NCBI RefSeq assembly: GCF_036785885.1
Contig: NC_092323.1
Coordinates: 20,840,501-20,904,500, forward strand
Origin: Coffea arabica
Taxonomy: Eukaryota; Streptophyta; Magnoliopsida; Gentianales; Rubiaceae
Reading direction: 5' to 3'
Length of the DNA stretch: 64,000 bases
This document shows, in pieces, positions 11,770 to 24,700 of this stretch. The notes under the pieces were generated by a model. It worked only from the letters and a program-made list of their open reading frames with translations, searched no databases and was not told where the DNA came from. The translations under genes were made by a program, and so were the position numbers. The number at the start of each line of letters is the position of its first letter. The first letter of the stretch is position 1.

Positions 11770-12115
11770 ATAAATCAGGTCAGCACCCTATTCATAACCA
11801 ACAATGGAAAGAATATCAGCAATTTGGTTCCCTTCAAGATAGCAATGCAAAATTTGATGGAAATGGTAGAAAGACTCATCTATGAAATTTCAATAAAAAT
11901 ACTCTGTGGACTACTACTTGCTTTCTCCAAAGCCTAAACCAACAATAGAGAATCCAATGCTAGATGCAACTTTAAGTGACCCTAATAAAGGCATTGCTTA
12001 ATCCCAAACAAAAAAGCTTGGGCCTCTACTTGAACACTTGTTGCATTACCAAAAGCAGTCGGAAAATCAAGAATACTATTATTATCACTATCACGTAAGA
12101 CTCCACCACCTTCAA
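11770..12115 (-). pseudogene. RNase H-like (RVT_3) retroelement remnant
   Basis: On the minus strand from 12115 a frame reads GGVLRDSDNN, then FGNATSVQVEAQAFLFGIKQC, and after stops and shifts a CILHCYLEGNQIAD-like end can be pieced together. This is the layout of the RNase H-like domain of plant LINEs: GG-RD-G, then EA-A, then EGN--AD. Only a fragment survives, and no adjacent RT was recognised. Confidence 0.6.
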
Positions 12116-12992
12116 CATTTTGTGGGCGGTTTATTCTTATTTCTATTGATCTTTCTTTTTTTTTTCTTATTTTAAGATTTTCTCTTTAGATTTTTGTTCA
12201 ATTGAGTTCTGGTGGGGAATTGATGGGTTTTATTTTATGTTATGTTATTTTATTGATTATCTCTTTTGTACCTTGTTTTTTCCTTGGCTGCATTTTGTCC
12301 CCTTTAGTTGTAAAATGTGTTTTGAAAATTCTTCAGATTATGTGAGTTTTTAGCCTCATATTACTAGTTTTTAGCAATTAAAAATTTTAAGAGTTTGTTT
12401 CTGAGGATTTTATTTTTATGTTGTTGAAGGAACCAAATGGTCATGATGTTAAGAGTAGCGAGGGCTATGAACTTGTTGTTTGTTTTGGTTTTAAGAGGGC
12501 CTCATTTTCTTTGCTCAACCTCAATAACAAGGGAAAAAAAGAAACAAAAAGTAAACAAAATCAGATTCATGCAAAAGAATAAATAGATTTTTTTCCAAAA
12601 AATAATAATAGAAAAACTTAAATATATTCACCCTAAGAAGGAATGTAACAAATCCTTCAAACTTCACAAAAATTTGTAGATCTAATATGTCATCTCAAAC
12701 AAAAAATAAGGAAATGAAAAGATAGTAAAAACCAATGATTTTGAGAGAGGATCTCCCAGTGGCTTCAGTGAAAAAAAAATTAAAGAATCATGGAAGATGA
12801 ATGGAGAGAACAAACTCATTTACCTACAGATGTGAAGATGGAAGAAACGGCTCAGTGTGGAGATGGTGAATTTGGATTTCCTAACCTTTTTTCTCCATTG
12901 AGAAAGTGAAAAAGGGCATATGGGAGAAACAATGAAGAAGGGCGACAGAATTAGGGTTTGGAGTAGAGATATGGCCCTCTTTTTTACTATAT
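12116..12992. other. No gene recognised
   Basis: T-rich plus-strand sequence to about 12500, then A-rich sequence with short GAAGATGG-like runs to 12990. It could be leader or intron debris; no supported frame, RNA or element ends. Confidence 0.4.
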
Positions 12993-13905
12993 AGGTAGAC
13001 TAGTGTTCAAGGCACATTTGACGTGTATGTAACTACAAAAAAATATTTAAAATTTTTTAAATGATATTGGTTGAAATAATTTTTTTTATAAAAATTGATT
13101 TTATATTTTTTTTAATACATACATAGAAAATTCACATTCATATAATTAAAATATACAAATAGACTATTATTTGGCAGTGGTTAGTTATGAGAGAGGTGGA
13201 AGGAGATATAGTGGTGGGCAGTTATATATGAAGGGTAATTTAGGTTACACCAAAAGACCCCTTCTCTTTTATATATAGTATAGATGTACAAATAGGTTAT
13301 TATTTGGCAGTGGGTAGTTATGAGAGAGGTGGAAGGAGATATAATAGTGGGCAGTTACACATGAAGGGTAATAAAGTGACAGGTTTTAGTTCAAAAAGAC
13401 CACCTCCTTCTTTATATATAATTAGTGGGTGGGACACACACTATATGTATGTATATTTTAGAAAAAAGAAAATGATAAAAAATATATAGAATAAAAAATT
13501 AGTTAGAGATATTTTTGAGAGGTGATACAATGTTGATTAGTGGATTAATTAATCAATTAATCAGAGAGTTTAGTGATAGTTATATAGTGGTAGTTTTGTA
13601 GAAGTGGGAGGTTTTCCAAATAAGATGTGGATAAACAATGGTAAATGTTAAAAGGGTATTTTTGGAAGGATAAATGATAATATTTTTGTTAACACCAAAC
13701 CCCTGCTCATGTTTTATTATATGGTAAGATATAGATATATAGTATAGATGTACAAAATTTGGCGACGAGTAGTTATGAGAGAGGTGGAAAGAGATATAAT
13801 AGTTAGCAGTTACATATGACGGGTAATTTAGGATTATCATAAAATGAATTGTTTTAGTTTACACTAAAAGACGCCCTTTCCCCTTTATATATAGTATAGA
13901 TGTTA
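12993..13905 (-). mobile_element. Cluster of Helitron-like termini
   Basis: On the minus strand a start of form ATCTATACTATATATAAA (TC-type Helitron 5' end) occurs near 13283 and 13903, with a weaker one near 13750. A CTAGT-type end lies near 12993-12997 next to a GGCACATTTGACGTGT near-hairpin. The plus-strand blocks before each start repeat GTTATGAGAGAGGTGGAA, GGGCAGTTA and GAAGGGTAAT, so three related 5' regions are nested or tandem. No Rep/helicase is present. The call rests on end motifs only. Confidence 0.45.
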
Positions 13906-16900
13906 ATTAATTGCTAAGAAATGATAATTAAAATTAGTTGTTGGGCAACGACATGCCAAAAAAAAACTCAAACTATTAACAATTGATTGCAAAAGTTTGA
14001 TAATTAAATGTGGTTTGTGACAGCCCACCTCACCCTAAGGCGAACCAAAGGGTTCGGCGGACCGCCTGCCCAACTCTCGCCGGGACTCAGTCAAACCTCA
14101 ATCAAATCCAAAATAAAACCACAAGATCAAACGAAATAACAATCCAAAACTTAAAGCGAAACTTATAAACATTTCTATCTCAAAAGGGAGTACAAACACC
14201 GAATATACAAAGATTCTCAATTTTTCATACATCCAGCCCGTGCCGAAAGGTAGGGCGAGAACCATTATCAAAAATCTGAAACTAATCTAGGCTAGTCTAT
14301 ACCGAGCTCTCGTCTTTGCTCACCTTCCCCTGTTAAGGAAAACAAAACTAGAGGAATGAGCTAAAAACTCAGTGAGGTTCCGAACACATAATCAAACAAT
14401 AGGTTCAATGCATTAACCATCAATAATTAATAATTCATGAAACATTTACAATGGAAAGCAATACTAACACATTCATTAAAAGGATACGGGTTCACAGGAA
14501 GCAATTCATTCGTTCGTTCGTTCATTCATTCTCTTGTCATTTCCCTTATTCCTCCAATCATTTAAAAATGCATTTTTGTAAGTAAAACCCTCGTTTGCAT
14601 TGACATTCGTTCGTTCATTTCATTCACCCCCTCCTGGACGTTGGCCAGACTCCACCCGACAACAAGGTAATACTCGAGTATACCAAACGTTTACCCAGGG
14701 TCACCAAATCGCCCGACTGAGTCCGCTTCTGGCTCGAGTCGATCAGTAACGAAAGGCAGGGCCCAATTCAACCAAAAGGCTTACATTCATGCACAAGTAA
14801 CAGTTCAATCATTCAATCATTGAAAATTTCACATTCGTTTAGGTCGAGTGCGATAAAATACACACTCGCCTGGAAAACTCGTTTTGGCAATCATTGAGGG
14901 CACTTAGCACATTATCCAACAATAATAGCAAGCCATGAAGTCATGAAGTCAAGGGGAATATAACAAACAAGGAACACTCACCTATTTATGCAAAATAATA
15001 TCCAAAATATCCTGCCGGGTAATACCGTCAGTCACCAATGAACCCTAATATAATCAAAAGAACACATTATGCTTCAACCATCAAAGATTTAAGTGATTCA
15101 AAGAAAATTCGAATACGTACTAGTACAAAATATAAGTTTTGGTAGTGAGAAGAGTACATTGAAACCAAAGAATATAAGTAAAATATTTGTAACACTTAGG
15201 CTCACTTGTAAAACTTTAAAATCTCCATTTGAATTGAAGTGACAAAGAAAACGTATTTCTATTAGTCAAAAATTTAATTTTCCAAGGGTACAAGTTTTGG
15301 CCAGATTCTAACTTATATATCTCAATAAAAGAAGACGCAAATATTCTAGATGGTTCATATGATATTCGCTCTCAAATCGTTACCTAATCCTCGAGTGTAA
15401 ATTTGGGCAACACGCCCTTTGTATTTACCTATTTTCCAGCCATTTATGCCTTCATTATTTTCCTCAATCAATCCCAAAGTCACACACAAAATCATCTCAT
15501 TTCAATAGCCATTCCATAGGCTCCAAGTCAAACAAGTACAAAATCAAGTTAGGAACATGTGCGGAAATGAAGGTTGAGTTAAGAAACAAAAGATAGATTT
15601 GACGTTGTTTTGTGTAACGGACACAACCAAAGCTACACTTATCGGATTGGCGTGAAATTTATACCATGTCGAAGCTAAGACAAAGGCCTACAACTTTGAT
15701 GAAGACCTCTCAGTCCAGTTTGTAGTATATCTAAGTCAAAATTGCCATTTACAGAACCAGAATCTCACATTCGGGCTAGTTAACCGCACTATGCGTAAAC
15801 AACCATAACTCAGGATACCGAAGTCCAAACGAGGTGATTCCAGGGGCGTTGGAAAGCTAAGACATAGCACTACAACTTTTATGTTTTGGCTAAATGCTAG
15901 TTCAGTATGTATCAAGGTGAAAAGACACGATCAGATTGGTGCACTGTCAAACTGTTCACTGACTTTAATCCTATGGCAGTCAGGGTATTTCCATCTTTTC
16001 ACAGGCTATGTTTCTCCGATTGAGTTGAAATTTTGCAGGAAACTATAAAACATCATTCTCTACAACTTTTATGTTTTGACCTAAGGCTGATTCGGCCTTT
16101 ATCCTATCCGAATAGTACCGGGCAGAACAGGGTCAATTGAAACCCTAAACTGGAAATTTCATTCAAACCAACAATTTTACACAACCAATCATTTCCAACA
16201 TATACCAACTCCATTTTACACTATAACAAACCATTAATCCATAGTTAACCAACACTCAACTTATGAAATCAGAAAAATCATGCATAAAAATAAAAGTTCA
16301 TCAATCTCTACCAAAAATCATAAAATCTTCCATAAAATCACCACCTTAACTATCACAAGTCACTAATTTAACACTAACATGAACAAAGGAAGAATCTCTT
16401 TGTCACTTACCTTGTAAACTCAAGAAAAGAAGTAACTTAGCACCTTATCCTTCCAAACCACTCCACCAACTTCCTCAATACTATTTAGCAAAGGGTTTTT
16501 ATGGAGCAATTTGGAGTTCTATCGGTTAGATTATAAGATTGGAGCAAGTTTTGGAAGAAAAATGTTGAAGGCTTTCTTTCTTTTTTCCCATGAGAGACTC
16601 GGCCAAGATGATGAAGAAAAATGGTGAATTTTTGATCAATTTTGGTTATTTAGTAAAGGTGATAAATAGTGGTCAAAGTCTATGTCCAATAGAAAGGTGA
16701 CACCTAGCACCTTTTAGGTTTTCACTTATCCTCTTGTCTCTCAATGGTAATCTATCTAACTAATCTCCAATTATCTCCTAGCACTTTGTAAAATAATACC
16801 ACTTAGCACAAAACTCACTTAGTCACCAAAATTATATCGCACTAGCGGGTCCCACGTCTATAACGCACTTCAAACTAACGTACACTAACTCATAATTTTA

Positions 16901-17445
16901 AAACTGTACTTACTTATAAAATACATAGAAAATTTAATATTTCAAAGGACAGTATAAAATATAGGCAAGGAAATAAAATATTGCTTAGAAAATGTGAAAA
17001 TTTTCGGGTTCTCACATGGTTCATTTGGTAACCAAAACAAGTGTTAATAATTGCAAAAGGCTGGTAATTAAATGTGATTTGTTAGGCAATAAAAAAGTGA
17101 AATTATTAATTAATTGATTAATTAACAATTAATTGCAAAAAATTTGATAATTAAACATGATTTGTTGGACAACCCAAAATAAAGGAGGACATTTTTTTAT
17201 AACATTTTAAATTTGATAATTAAATGTGATTTTTGGACAACCACAAAAAAGATGCCAAATTTTTGTTACATATTGCAAAAAATTGTTAATTAAATGTGAT
17301 TTGTTGGGCAACCAAAAACATGACATTGTTAATTAATTATTAACAATTAATTGTGAAAAATTGGTAATTAGATGTGATTTGTTGGACAACCCAAAAAAGA
17401 AGCCCAAATTTTTTGTGAATGTGATTTGTTGGGCAAAAAAAAGAG
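13906..17445. repeat. AT-rich minisatellite split by a solo LTR
   Basis: Units combining TTAATTA, CAATTAATTGCAAAA, TTGATAATTAAATGTG and ATTTGTTGGGCAACC recur at about 13910-14011, 17022-17090, 17100-17175, 17200-17245, 17275-17325, 17340-17395 and 17410-17440. The period is about 60-80 bp. The first unit is separated from the rest by the 3001 bp solo LTR. The array was therefore present before that insertion. Confidence 0.7.
14016..17016. mobile_element. Solo LTR of a long-LTR Ty3/gypsy element
   Basis: A 3001 bp segment starts TGTGACAGCCC and ends GGTTCTCACA, so the ends form a short TGTGA/TCACA inverted repeat with TG...CA termini. It is flanked by a perfect 5 bp duplication, TGGTT at 14011-14015 and 17017-17021. 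The GC-rich start and the length resemble LTRs of Tekay/Del chromoviruses, but that lineage call is from memory. No coding region and no second LTR are present, which fits unequal recombination between two LTRs. Confidence 0.87.
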
Positions 17446-17689
17446 AGGCCAAATTTTAACACAATCTCACATGCAATTAGAAGACTACTACCTCTCATCC
17501 AATCAAAATTCGCCACATCATCAATTCCATATATAACTAGGAGAACTACCACCAATTGACCAATCACAAGACGATACTTCATCAATTTGGAATCAATTGG
17601 AGGCTACCATCAATTGTCTAATAAGGAAGCACTACATCAGCAATTGAATTCAATTGGAAAGTTTGGCATTCCCACATATTCTCATGTAG

Positions 17690-17776
17690 ACTATATATGT
17701 TAATAAGCATTAAATTTTTTCATAATTGCTATAAACTATGTCAACTAGTGCAAGTGCACGGGTTAAAATCTAGTTA
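17690..17776. mobile_element. Possible Helitron 3' end
   Basis: A short hairpin-like GTGCAAGTGCAC followed by GGGTTAAAATCTAGTT resembles a Helitron 3' terminus (hairpin, short spacer, CTAG before T). The same stretch can also be read in the other direction as ending in CTAGT. No 5' partner is proven. Confidence 0.35.
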
Positions 17777-18125
17777 ACAATTATGTTGACAACAAAATCT
17801 TGTCATTTGAGTACCTTCCTAATGAAGATTGTTCAAGGACTCCGCTTAGTTAACGACTTCTTACTTTCGTAAGAAAATGTTAGAAAGAGTACCTTCCTAA
17901 TGAATTTTTAATTGATTGGAATGGCGTGCAACTAACGGATCTTTATCAGGCACTAAAATGCAGCAACTAATAGTTTTAGGGATGTATAACGAATAAATAA
18001 TACTTCCGCACCTCATTTTGCAATTAACCCGATTCAAAACTACCCATACAGAACAAAGTATATCTTCATCTTCCTTGAGAGGAACAAAGCAAAACGTTGA
18101 AGTCAAATTCACAAACAGTTGGTGG
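17777..18125 (+). promoter_or_regulatory. Upstream region of the DUF3727-like gene, displaced by a MITE
   Basis: Plain AT-rich sequence directly left of the MITE at 18126. Before that insertion it would have abutted the start codon with only 23 bp between, so it probably holds the original promoter and part of the leader. No certain TATA box was fixed by eye. Confidence 0.45.
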
Positions 18126-18725
18126 CTCTGTTTTCAAACTCGGACCGGACCGGCCGGTCGAACCGGTTGAACCGGGAACCGGCCAGGTAGCCGGTCCGAG
18201 TCACATTAGAAAACCGGAAATTTAAAACCCGGTCAAAAACCGGGTTTGACCGGGTTTGACCGGGAAAAAACCGGTTTTTCCGGTTCAACAGTATTTTTTA
18301 AAAAAAAAAATTCAAACTTTTTAATATTATGTTTTGACCCCCTAAATTGTTAAAACTTATTGATATACCTCAAATATTTGATACTTTATAAATATTGTCC
18401 TAAAATTTGATGTTATTTTTCAATTAAATTCATAATTTTAATTCTAAACTTGTTAATATTTATTAAATAATATAAATTGCTACTTGATTGTTCTAATTTC
18501 TTTGTATTTTCTTGTTAAATATATTTGAAACATCAAATATATATGAATATGCCTTTATTAATATCAATATATTATTAGATATTATATATATAACATTTTA
18601 ATTTTAAAATAATTTTTATTTATGACGTCATCCGGTTCGACCCCTATCGACCCCCGGTCGAACCCATTGACCCCTGACCCCTGACCTCGGCCGAGTCGCT
18701 ATCCGGTCCGGTTCTGAAAACATAG
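18126..18725. mobile_element. hAT-like non-autonomous element in the gene leader
   Basis: A 600 bp segment with inverted ends, CTCTGTTTTCAAACTCGG at the left and CTATGTTTTCAGAACCGG as the reverse complement of the right. It is flanked by a perfect 8 bp duplication GTTGGTGG at 18118-18125 and 18726-18733, typical of hAT. Both ends are very rich in CCGG and the middle is AT-rich. No transposase. It ends 23 bp before the ATG at 18749. Confidence 0.82.
18623..18630. promoter_or_regulatory. Perfect TGACGTCA bZIP/TGA-type site inside the MITE
   Basis: The palindrome TGACGTCA lies 126 bp upstream of the ATG. This is the ideal binding site of TGA-class and related bZIP factors. Function is inferred from the motif and position only; it came with the inserted element. 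Confidence 0.4.
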
Positions 18726-18748
18726 GTTGGTGGGCGTTGCAGAAGACA

Positions 18749-21700
18749 ATGCCTTTCTCCATTTCCATAACATCAACATCTCTTCCAAATCTCTTCACAC
18801 ACTCTTCAAATTCACGTTTTCAATCCCAATTCAACTTTGTTTCCATCCTTGACGCAAACAAGAATTTCCTTCCACTGTCTAAGTTAGCTTACTCTGCTGC
18901 TGCCGCCGCCGCGGCCAAGCGGCAGAGTGGGCCGGTGAAGAAACGCCCTCCAGCTCCAAATTCAAAGAAGAAAAAGAAACCCAGCAATGAGAAGACTAGT
19001 AGCAATCTGGAAGTTGTGGAAGAGGAAGAGTCGCAGGGCAGTTACCAGGCTTTACCACTCCCGAAACCGCCGGCTGGGTTCGTAGTGGATGAGCAAGGCA
19101 GAGTTGTCTTGGCTTCTAAGAAACGGATTGCTACAATTGTCAGTAGTTTCTCCTCTCGCCACCTCTTCGTCTTTCTTTGTATTCTTCTTTTTTGTTTCTT
19201 CTGTTTTTTTTTCCAGTAATTTCTTTCCAATAAGAGTAGGTGTGAAGCTTGGTCTTTTTTGGCTGTCCAATTTTGAACTGTTTTCTTGACTCTTATAGGT
19301 TGATGGCAAATTCTTTAAGTGTAGAATCCACACATGCTAAAGAATAGTACCCATTCTTGGGACTGTGTACTTGGGATAAGTTTTGTGGGAACCATAAAAT
19401 GGTTATTCAGCACATTTCAATTGGGTACATAAGGTGGACTCTAGTTTTTGTTTTCCAAGGCACCATGTTATTCCCTCTGATCTATCTGATTTTTTTTTTT
19501 GGGGGGATCTAAAATTATGTTTTGTGTGTGTTAATCTTCCCTTTTTTTTCTTCCTCCTCTTTTGTGGTTCTGGATATTGATCATTCTAAAGAAATAAATT
19601 ACAGGTTGATTGCACGAATAATTTCCCATTGGAGTGTGTCATCAGGCGGATTTTCAGAAATGCACAAGGAGATGAATGTATGTTGCTTTGCCCTGTTGAT
19701 ACGTAAGTTACAGAAATGTGTTTTGGCTAACTACAACTGATTTGACTGTGAACATGTGCTCTTTGTTTCCCTACTATTATTTACTGCATAACCGTGTATC
19801 CACAGGCCTGTTCAGATTTTGAAGAGCACAAATGTCGAAGGATGGTCTGCTGTATGTGTCATGCTTTCCTTTAGCTTCTGAAATTTTATTCAAAACAGCA
19901 TTTTCCAATTCTTTTTCCTTTTTTTGGTCACTTTGAACTTGGAAGCTACATTTACTAGACATTTGTAATGAATGATGGTATACTAGAGTGTGCATTCCAG
20001 AGCTGCATCTTGATTCACTTCCTCGTTGTGCATTGCAAGTCTCCTAAATGGAGAAGTACTCTGTATTCAAGTTTGTAGGAGCCTGTGCTTTGTTCTTGTT
20101 TGCCTGTGTTATCATTGAATCTGTATGGCCAAGCGTACTCCCCACCCCCTGTTGTTATCCTTGGGAGTTTTCCTAGTATCAAAATTTTTCATGATTAATT
20201 AGTTGGTTTGAGGAATTGATATTATTCTTGCCTGCATCTAAATTACTGTTTCTGGCCTGCTTACATATTCCTAAATTCTTGTTTTGTTTTCTTGCTTCTA
20301 TTGGGAAAGGTTGGATAATCTTTGATTTGCTGAGGAATTTCATGGTTGAGGGTGAATAACAATAACATGGGTGCCACTCATGGATTGCAAACCTATTGCA
20401 TCTTTGAGGTGAATATGTTTCTTAAAGGATTTTGGCATATGAGCAAGTATTACCAGGAAATACAGTTTGTAAATAACTTAATTGTCTATTTTGGATGAGT
20501 GGTCATGATCACGGCTCTCTAGGATGGTTACCAGGAAAGATTGGAGAATCTTACAGGGTGGGTTTATGTGTCTTTAATTGACAACTTAATGAAGGATTAT
20601 GGTGTGTAGATGATGGTAAAAACTAGTGTAGAGCTGTAGTAAATTGCATTGGAAAAACAAGAAAGAATAAAGAAACTCTTGGCATTACTACTAACACCCT
20701 GAGGCATCATCTGAGATGCTGGATGCATCATAAAACTTTCAACACCACGCTGACCTTCAGGAAATTTTCTTTCGATAAAGCAGTTATTTATAAGCTCCTA
20801 AACCTTTTCCTCTATATTACTTGGATTGAGATATGCGTGTAAGGTATGGGTATGCTCTTAATGTCAGATTCAATAGTTTTTAAAATTAGGATACACCGGC
20901 ACTATCAAAGACTCAATATACAGGCAAGGGAATGTATGTTGCTTGCTCATTTCTAAGTAAATAAGAAAATAGGAGGACATAAAACCAACTTGCATTACTT
21001 GGTGACTCTTGTTAGAAGTAAATATGTGTTTGTATTTCTTTTAGTGGTGTACAGATGGAAACTTCACATGGGAAAAGGGAAGATACAAGAAGTAGCAATA
21101 ATATCACTATCAGAATCAATATCTAAATGGGGCCTGCAGAGTTGTTTCAACTCCAACACCAACTTTACACCCTTTTCTCTATCCTCTTCTTTGAGTTTGT
21201 GAGGTCATTACCTCTGCCATTTCCTTAACTTCAGACGAAGTGTCGGATATAGATCCCCTACCAGTAAGGGCACCATATTATGTCCATCCTACATTGTTAT
21301 TGGTAAGAAAGAGAAATGTCTGAGTAAATAGCTTTCCTACTTGGGTTAACATTAACTTACTCTGAAAATAAGATTCTCCTACTTGAAATAATGAAGCCCT
21401 AAAAAGACTACAAAATGAAATTTCCTGTGAAAAAATTAGAAAGTAAATTAATAACTACCGTGAAAACAAAAGTTCCTGCAAAAATCGACTATCCAAAGTA
21501 TAGTTTCTGATAAGAGTAAATTCCTATGGAACATAGCACCTATGAAAATGTGTTTTATCTCCCAAATAAGCTGCTTATGATCTAGATGTGTTAGACTACT
21601 GACTTTGCCTATAGCAACCATCTTTGCTCTTACTTATGCTTGAATTCTTTAAAGGTGGCATCTTTTACATGTCTCATTGTCTAAGCCAGGCTCTTCTTCT

Positions 21701-24700
21701 CTCAATGATGAGTTTCTATTTCTCTTACGGTAATTGGCATGATAAGAAGTTCCTTGTTCTTCTGCTTCTCATTGAAACTGCATCAGACATTCAGCCACAA
21801 ATAGTAACTTCCTTTTTTCTTTTTAATTTATTTGGTTCATGCATTCAGTATCTCAATTGAAATATGTGGGTGTATATATCGGTTTTAGTTAGCCTGTATC
21901 TTATTTGCTTTATGCCATTGATTTTTCTTGGATTATTCCTCCACAATTCCTTCCTTTGTGAGAATGTTAGATTTTCTTAGCATTTGACAAGCAGTCAAAT
22001 GACTTGCTGGTTATTTTAATAATGCCATTAGTAATGCTAATCAATGTTATGTGACTTCCAGTGTATCTTTGCAGCTTCTTTCAGTGTTCTGATACCTTCT
22101 AGTATCACCTGATTTCATTTCCATGGCCCCTGGATTGTAGGTCAGTGATGAAGAAGTTGAAGCCATTCTTCCAACTGCAGCTTATGCCCTTGCCAAGATA
22201 CACATGCATCTGGTGTATAGTGGGTATGGTGATGGAATGTCATGATTTTTCAAGTTTCGCTTTTGTTTTCTTAGTCTTTTGTGTTATGAATTTGAATTGT
22301 AATATTGCTGTCTAGTTTAGTTTCTTCTTTGTCTTGCCACCAGGTTTTGTTATACAGCTCGTGGAGGATTTTGTTACACAGAGGATGACATATTTGAATT
22401 TCGCACAGGTGATACTCTTTGTCTGATACTCTTTGTCTTTAACTCATCTTATATATCTTGTTGTACAAAGGTGAATGGCCTTTCGCTGGTTGGAATTTAT
22501 GTTGTTTGGGTATTATCACTACAAAAGCTGATTCAGAGTGCAGGTCTTTTTCCAAGCAATATGTCAGCTTTATTGGCGTTGAGGCATTTTTTACCTCTGT
22601 GATGGTGATTCTTTGTCCTGTCAAAAGTGTTATTAATAGGAGATTAGTTTCTTGCTTTGTCTAATGAAAGGCAGTGTCTGAAAAAGATGAAATACAGAAT
22701 CATGTGCACAGAATTCTGTCCAGGGTGTAGATGAGTCGGAGAACAAGGTTCTGGAAATGGAGACAGGGATGTATGGAAGGACCGGGATGGGACTGCTGGT
22801 GGAAAATCAAGATCTATTGGGTTGATACATCTTGGATAAGAGAAGCTGCTGGTGATGATCCTTTTTGTGTCAGCATAAGCTGTACTGTAGCCTTGTTAGC
22901 CGCAATCTTGCATTTTGTGCATTGGAGGATGGTCTGTACGCATACACATGAAGATGAATGGCATTATCCCTGAAGGTCTCCAACATTGTATTCTTATTCC
23001 ATGACTGTAGTGTGAAAAAAAATGTAGGCACTTGAAAATATTTGAGGATAAAGCAGACCTGGTATGGTCTTTGGCTCTACCGTGGGCTGCTGACTGTGAA
23101 GTCTCAGTCACGCCAGGGAGGATTACATGGAGATTGATCAGGCTTTTTTGGATTATGACCACCTTGAGACATTATTTCTGGGAGCTTCTGAGAAGACTAG
23201 CTGAGATTGGGAATTGGTCAAATGGCAGAGTTGGGAAGATATTCCCATCAAATGAAGAGCTAGGACCAAATGGCAGAAATGACCAGAAAATTGCAGCTGT
23301 TGAAGGATTAAGGTTTTGGGTTTTGCGTACCAGAATGTACTTGGTTTAATGGAAGCCAGCATGAACTTATGAGGACTTCAACTGTACTGGACTCATTAAA
23401 GATCACAGATGCTTTTCTTACTTCCTGCATTCTCAGACAGTTCCCTGTCTTCGGAGCAATCTGTTTAAGTATGGGGACAAAAGAATGAAGAGAAGATAAC
23501 TTGATTGCCGTTTGAAAACCACGGGATCTGTATCTTTACCAAGTGATAGCTGATGACTCTTCAAATGAAAAGGGGGCCACTGTGGGCAATAACTAGAACT
23601 TGGCAGTTAGAAGCATTAGTTGCTATGGTTGAACAAATTGGGAAGGTTGCAGAAATTTGTCTGACTCAGCGAGATTGTGAATGGAAGTAATAGTTCAAAG
23701 TTTTGGCCTATGGGCACCATATAAATTACTCAAAACTATGTGGAAATTTGGCAGTGTAATATTCCTTTGGAAGAAAGGGCAAACTCTATGGAGCATTTCT
23801 GTTTTATTAAAATTATGATTTGGAAGAATGATTTTCAACTTCTGCTGTCTCTGCTGTAGGAGATTTGATACTCATTCCTGGGGAAACAAAATGAAAATCA
23901 AGATAAATGGATTAATACTGTAACGGACCTAGTAAAATGTGATGGTATATCCCAGGGTATACTTTGTTTCTTCGTGGATGAGCTGACAAATTGGTATAGG
24001 CTGTATGGCATGGTAAAATGCTGAACAGCTGGTTCATATTGTTATTTTACAAGATTGTTTTAAATTGTGTCAGTATCTGATTGAGTTGGTATGCAGGCAG
24101 ATGTTCAGGTTTCTAAACAAGGAAATTTGAATTTATGCAGATGATGGTCAAGATGTAGATGGCTTGCCAACAGAAGGCATAGAAATTACATGCTTCCATT
24201 TGGTATGGTCTTACTAATGCAATTCAGTTTAATCTTACTCTTTGGCTATGTCATTGATTATTATTTTCAATGAATGCAACAAATAGTAGTGAAGGTCATG
24301 ATAGAGACTTAATGCAGTGAGAGGGAGATCTGGCGTAGGGCATGGGTTGGTCCTTGTTGCTGGTTTCTGACAAATGAACTTTTGCTTGCCTAGTTTATTG
24401 GGTTTTATATACATACTTCTTGTAATGCTTAAATGATTGTTAATTTGGTGATTCTGTGTGCATATAACTATTATATGAGTCTGGAGAAGACCTTAACCAC
24501 CTCCACCTAATAATGTTTGTTGGCATTTGATTGTTGGAGATTCATATGTAGGCTTTGGTTTCTAGTGTTTTAATAGGCAAAGAAGTTCTAAACCCCATAG
24601 GAAAGTCTTTTGATTTCTATGCTGAATAGTTACAGGCTCTATTATTTATCTCTATCTTATGGTTATGGTTTCTACTTCCTACAGGATGGTTCACACTACA

